Assembly: GCF_025628965.1 (NCBI RefSeq)
Contig: NZ_JAOTEN010000001.1
Location: 372,001-436,000, forward strand
DNA length: 64,000 nucleotides
Source: Chryseobacterium gilvum
GTDB lineage: Bacteria; Bacteroidota; Bacteroidia; Flavobacteriales; Weeksellaceae
Reading direction: 5' to 3'
Part shown: positions 61,899 to 64,000 of the stretch, in pieces
Layout: each line of letters begins with the position of its first letter
Position numbering within the stretch: position 1 is the first letter of the stretch
Translations under genes and position numbers: made by a program
Notes under the pieces: model-generated
Told to the model about the DNA's origin: nothing
Databases searched by the model: none
Seen by the model: the letters and a program-made list of their open reading frames with translations, nothing else

Positions 61899-62744
61899 CT
61901 ATTTATCCAGAATTTCTCTGATTTTATTGGCGTTTTTTATTAATTCACCTACATATTCGAAGTCATCTTTCTCTAAGGCAGATTTAAATTTTTGAAGTTG
62001 CAACATATGTTCATTCAACACATCGAGCACATTTTCTTTATTTTGTTTGAAAATCGGAACCCACATTTCAGGATGTGATTTTGCCAATCGTACGGTACTT
62101 GAAAAACCGGAACTTGCCAGCTGGAAAATAGTTTCCTCTTCTTTTTCTTTTTCGAGGACCGTATTGGCAAGCGCATAAGAAGAAAGATGTGAAATGTGCG
62201 AAATGTAAGCCGTGTGCATGTCATGCGCTTCTGCGTTCATATACATCACGTGCATGTCAAGGTTTTTTATGATATTTTCTGCCAGAAGCAGCGCGTCTGC
62301 TGCAGATTCTTCTTTATTGCAGATTACCCCGGCTTTTCCTGAAAAGCTTTCGGCAATGGCCGCTTTCGGTCCGCTGTTCTCGGTTCCCCACATCGGGTGA
62401 AAGGCAACGAATCTGGATCTTTTCGGATGATTTTTGACAGCATCTACAATTCCTGCTTTGGTAGAACCTACATCCATCACCGTTTGCGACTCGGAGATTA
62501 TATCTAAAACTTCCGGTAAAATTTTTCGCGTGACATCTACCGGAATAGCAATGATGATAACATCAGACTGCTGAATTCCGTTTTTTACATCTGTTTTTTC
62601 ATCAATGATATTGAGATGTAATGCTTCGTCTAAGTTTTTATCACTGTTATCCATTCCGTAAATGAAATCAGCAATTCCTTTTTGTTTTAACTTTAATGCT
62701 ATTGAGCCTCCGATTAAGCCGATTCCAACAATTCCTATTTTCAT
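61899..62744 (-). CDS. tyrA: prephenate dehydrogenase (TyrA family)
   Basis: This NAD(P)-dependent dehydrogenase of 281 residues converts prephenate to 4-hydroxyphenylpyruvate in tyrosine synthesis. The dinucleotide loop is GIVGIGLIGGSIALKLKQ, followed by VIIIAIPVDVTRKILPEV, DVGSTKAGIV and FHPMWGTENSGPKAA (catalytic-His region). No chorismate mutase domain is fused. The ATG is at 62742-62744. Its 127-nt leader contains an intrinsic terminator and an apparent anti-terminator, so expression is probably attenuated. Confidence 0.92.
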   Translation of the reverse strand: MKIGIVGIGLIGGSIALKLKQKGIADFIYGMDNSDKNLDEALHLNIIDEKTDVKNGIQQSDVIIIAIPVDVTRKILPEVLDIISESQTVMDVGSTKAGIVDAVKNHPKRSRFVAFHPMWGTENSGPKAAIAESFSGKAGVICNKEESAADALLLAENIIKNLDMHVMYMNAEAHDMHTAYISHISHLSSYALANTVLEKEKEEETIFQLASSGFSSTVRLAKSHPEMWVPIFKQNKENVLDVLNEHMLQLQKFKSALEKDDFEYVGELIKNANKIREILDK

Positions 62745-62761
62745 TTTTTGAAGTATTAAAT

Positions 62762-62821
62762 AAAAAAAACCCCGTCCGAGAACGAGGTTTCATGTTATGG
62801 TCAAGAATTTTTATCCCCGTG
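62762..62821 (-). promoter_or_regulatory. transcription attenuator in the tyrA leader
   Basis: On the minus strand AACCTCGT and ACGGGGTT (top strand 62782-62789 and 62768-62775) form a terminator stem followed by eight U, lying between the promoter and the ATG. An earlier ACGGGG (top strand 62815-62820) can pair with the same CCTCGT arm, giving a competing anti-terminator. No leader peptide with a good start is evident. Confidence 0.55.
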
Positions 62822-62871
62822 TTTGAGTTAAAAAATTCTATAATGATGTTCTTTTTAATATTATTACAGCG

Positions 62872-62879
62872 CAAAGATA
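62872..62879 (-). promoter_or_regulatory. -7 promoter element for tyrA (TATCTTTG)
   Basis: The reverse strand reads TATCTTTG, ~127 nt before the tyrA ATG and downstream of the antiporter terminator. Confidence 0.55.
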
Positions 62880-62891
62880 ATTATTTTCTAT

Positions 62892-62923
62892 AAAAAGACC
62901 GAAACGAATACAGTTCCGGCCTT
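62892..62923 (-). terminator. intrinsic terminator after the antiporter gene
   Basis: On the minus strand AAGGCCGGAAC pairs with GTTTCGGTCTT (two G-T pairs), followed by U residues. Its presence shows that the second terminator (62762) does not serve the antiporter. Confidence 0.75.
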
Positions 62924-62947
62924 ATGCTATTTTAGGTTTGATATGAA

Positions 62948-64000
62948 TTATTGCGGATTTGAAATAATCAGCGTAGAAGGGATATCAGATAACCATAAGC
63001 TTTTGGTATCTATAAGGCTTCGCCAGCTTTTTTTGCTGATCAGCATCAGATCCTGCGTGTTTAAGAATTCTTTTTCGATCTTTTTTTCATTGTATAAAGT
63101 AATGTGATTAGGCGCTACCTGTTCTATGCTTCTGATTAGTTCTTTGACTTCAATATTGTTTCTGATCTGCCCTGCAACATCCAGAATAATGATCTGGGAA
63201 TTATTGTTGTTGATTAATCTTTTAGCATATTCCAGAAGGTAAAAATCACTCAGGTTAAAAATAGGGACAAAGACTTTATCAGCAGAAATAAATCCTTTAT
63301 CTACCAGAACGCCCACAGGAATATTGGTTTTGTCTAAAATTTGCAGCGTAAAATCGTCAAACGGAGAATTGTTGAAGATAGAACTTTTACCTTTTACGGT
63401 ATTCAGCAGCTTTTCAGGATTAATAATTTTTGTGGTAAATCCTAAAAGCCTTCCTAGTAAACTTCCTTCATACATTGATTTGCCAAGCATGATCAGAAGC
63501 AGGTCATAGTTTCCCTTATTTGAAATAGAGGTAAGATCACTTTCAATATCCGTAGAAGCTTTAAACAAGGTATTTACCTCAAGCTGCAGCTCATTGGAAG
63601 TTTCTATGATATTTCTAAACTGCTCTTTTTCATAATCTTCGATATCAAACGCATGCAGTTCATCAACCGGGGCAATATTCATGGCGGTTACACTTTTATT
63701 GCCGTTCATTTTCTGGGTAAAATTATCTGCCAGTTTCAGCAACGTACTTCCGGATTCTGCTGTTTCGAAAGACAAGAGCACTTTATATTTAGGATCATTG
63801 TCATCTTCATCGTCTTCCAGCATTGATTTTTTTCCTTTAAAAAGATAATTGATAAGATCGAGACACGGCCCCGTCATAAAGGTGGTAAATAATGCCATAA
63901 TCACCAACATTGCAAACAGTTCCGGGCCTAAAACTCCCAAATCATACCCGATATTGAGTACAATAAGCTCGGTAAGTCCTCTCGTATTCATCAATGCGCC
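62948..64000 (-). CDS. cation:proton antiporter C-terminal part (window-edge partial)
   Basis: This is the C-terminal ~350 residues of a CPA2-type Na+(K+)/H+ antiporter. The final membrane helices read GALMNTRGLTELIVLNIGYD and LFAMLVIMALFTTFMTGPCLDLINYLF, followed by a cytosolic region of about 270 residues that looks like tandem universal-stress-protein (USP) domains (KVLLSFETAESGSTLLKLADNF; VFVPIFNLSDFYLLEYAKRL). The frame stays open to position 64000, so the N-terminal transport domain lies beyond the window. Confidence 0.87.
   Translation of the reverse strand, partial: GALMNTRGLTELIVLNIGYDLGVLGPELFAMLVIMALFTTFMTGPCLDLINYLFKGKKSMLEDDEDDNDPKYKVLLSFETAESGSTLLKLADNFTQKMNGNKSVTAMNIAPVDELHAFDIEDYEKEQFRNIIETSNELQLEVNTLFKASTDIESDLTSISNKGNYDLLLIMLGKSMYEGSLLGRLLGFTTKIINPEKLLNTVKGKSSIFNNSPFDDFTLQILDKTNIPVGVLVDKGFISADKVFVPIFNLSDFYLLEYAKRLINNNNSQIIILDVAGQIRNNIEVKELIRSIEQVAPNHITLYNEKKIEKEFLNTQDLMLISKKSWRSLIDTKSLWLSDIPSTLIISNPQ

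Noticed and set aside
62668..62874. 68-codon minus-strand ORF across the tyrA leader
   Set aside because: Its start TTG lies within the -7 box, and it runs through the terminator into tyrA in another frame; its Phe codons are suggestive, but there is no credible start for a leader peptide.

Overview
The window reads as chromosomal DNA from a flavobacterium of the Chryseobacterium/Weeksellaceae kind (Bacteroidota). The grounds are the AT-rich sequence, many promoters with the Bacteroidota -7 element TAnnTTTG and few Shine-Dalgarno sites, a gliding-motility lipoprotein GldD, sheath genes of the Bacteroidota type VI secretion subtype, a Bacteroidota-style LytTR two-component system, DUF1800/DUF1501 export-type proteins, and many lipoproteins and signal peptides. 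The genus is inferred from protein flavour; no rRNA gene is present.

Layout. 1-10.7 kb: partial exonuclease III, a nucleotide-binding oxidoreductase, a cold-shock protein, an L,D-transpeptidase, an aspartyl protease/PDZ protein with a small membrane partner, an esterase, tyrS, an ECF sigma factor and lipA. 10.8-19.2 kb: lipocalin, then a LytTR regulator and TPR histidine kinase. Divergent from these are two small operons (a secreted protein plus a membrane protein; a MuiA-like protein plus a VWA protein) whose promoters carry the same pair of direct repeats, which looks like a local regulon. 19.3-25 kb: cinA and two tandem M13 metallopeptidases. 25.2-27 kb: an isolated TssB-TssC sheath pair. 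27.1-36.7 kb: mutY, gldD, a PfkB kinase with a triplicated leader, a SurA-like foldase, a nitronate monooxygenase, rhodanese, queG, a tiny basic protein, a DUF2459 protein and an acyltransferase. 36.7-48.8 kb: a Crp/Fnr regulator facing a Tat-type SDR, tRNA-Leu(CAA), a metallo-beta-lactamase-fold hydrolase, a conserved protein of unknown function with a GAF/fRMsr partner, a BtuF-like protein, mgtE, rpsO, pnp and a long cold-shock-domain protein.

48.9-53.6 kb is the accessory part. It holds a decaying 21-bp tandem array, an orphan helical protein, a palindromic mobile-element remnant, and an unusually AT-rich 925-residue protein that joins an HD phosphohydrolase domain to an Hsp90-like GHKL ATPase, followed by a terminator, a gene fragment and a 43-residue peptide gene. 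The HD-GHKL protein is the best candidate here for an undescribed (possibly defence) system.

53.6-64 kb returns to core genes: a DUF1800/DUF1501 pair, a beta-barrel protein, glucokinase, two YceI proteins behind a perfect FNR-type box, a hydrolase, serine ammonia-lyase, tyrA behind a probable transcription attenuator, and a truncated cation:proton antiporter. All coordinates were worked out by hand from the sequence; no database search was possible.
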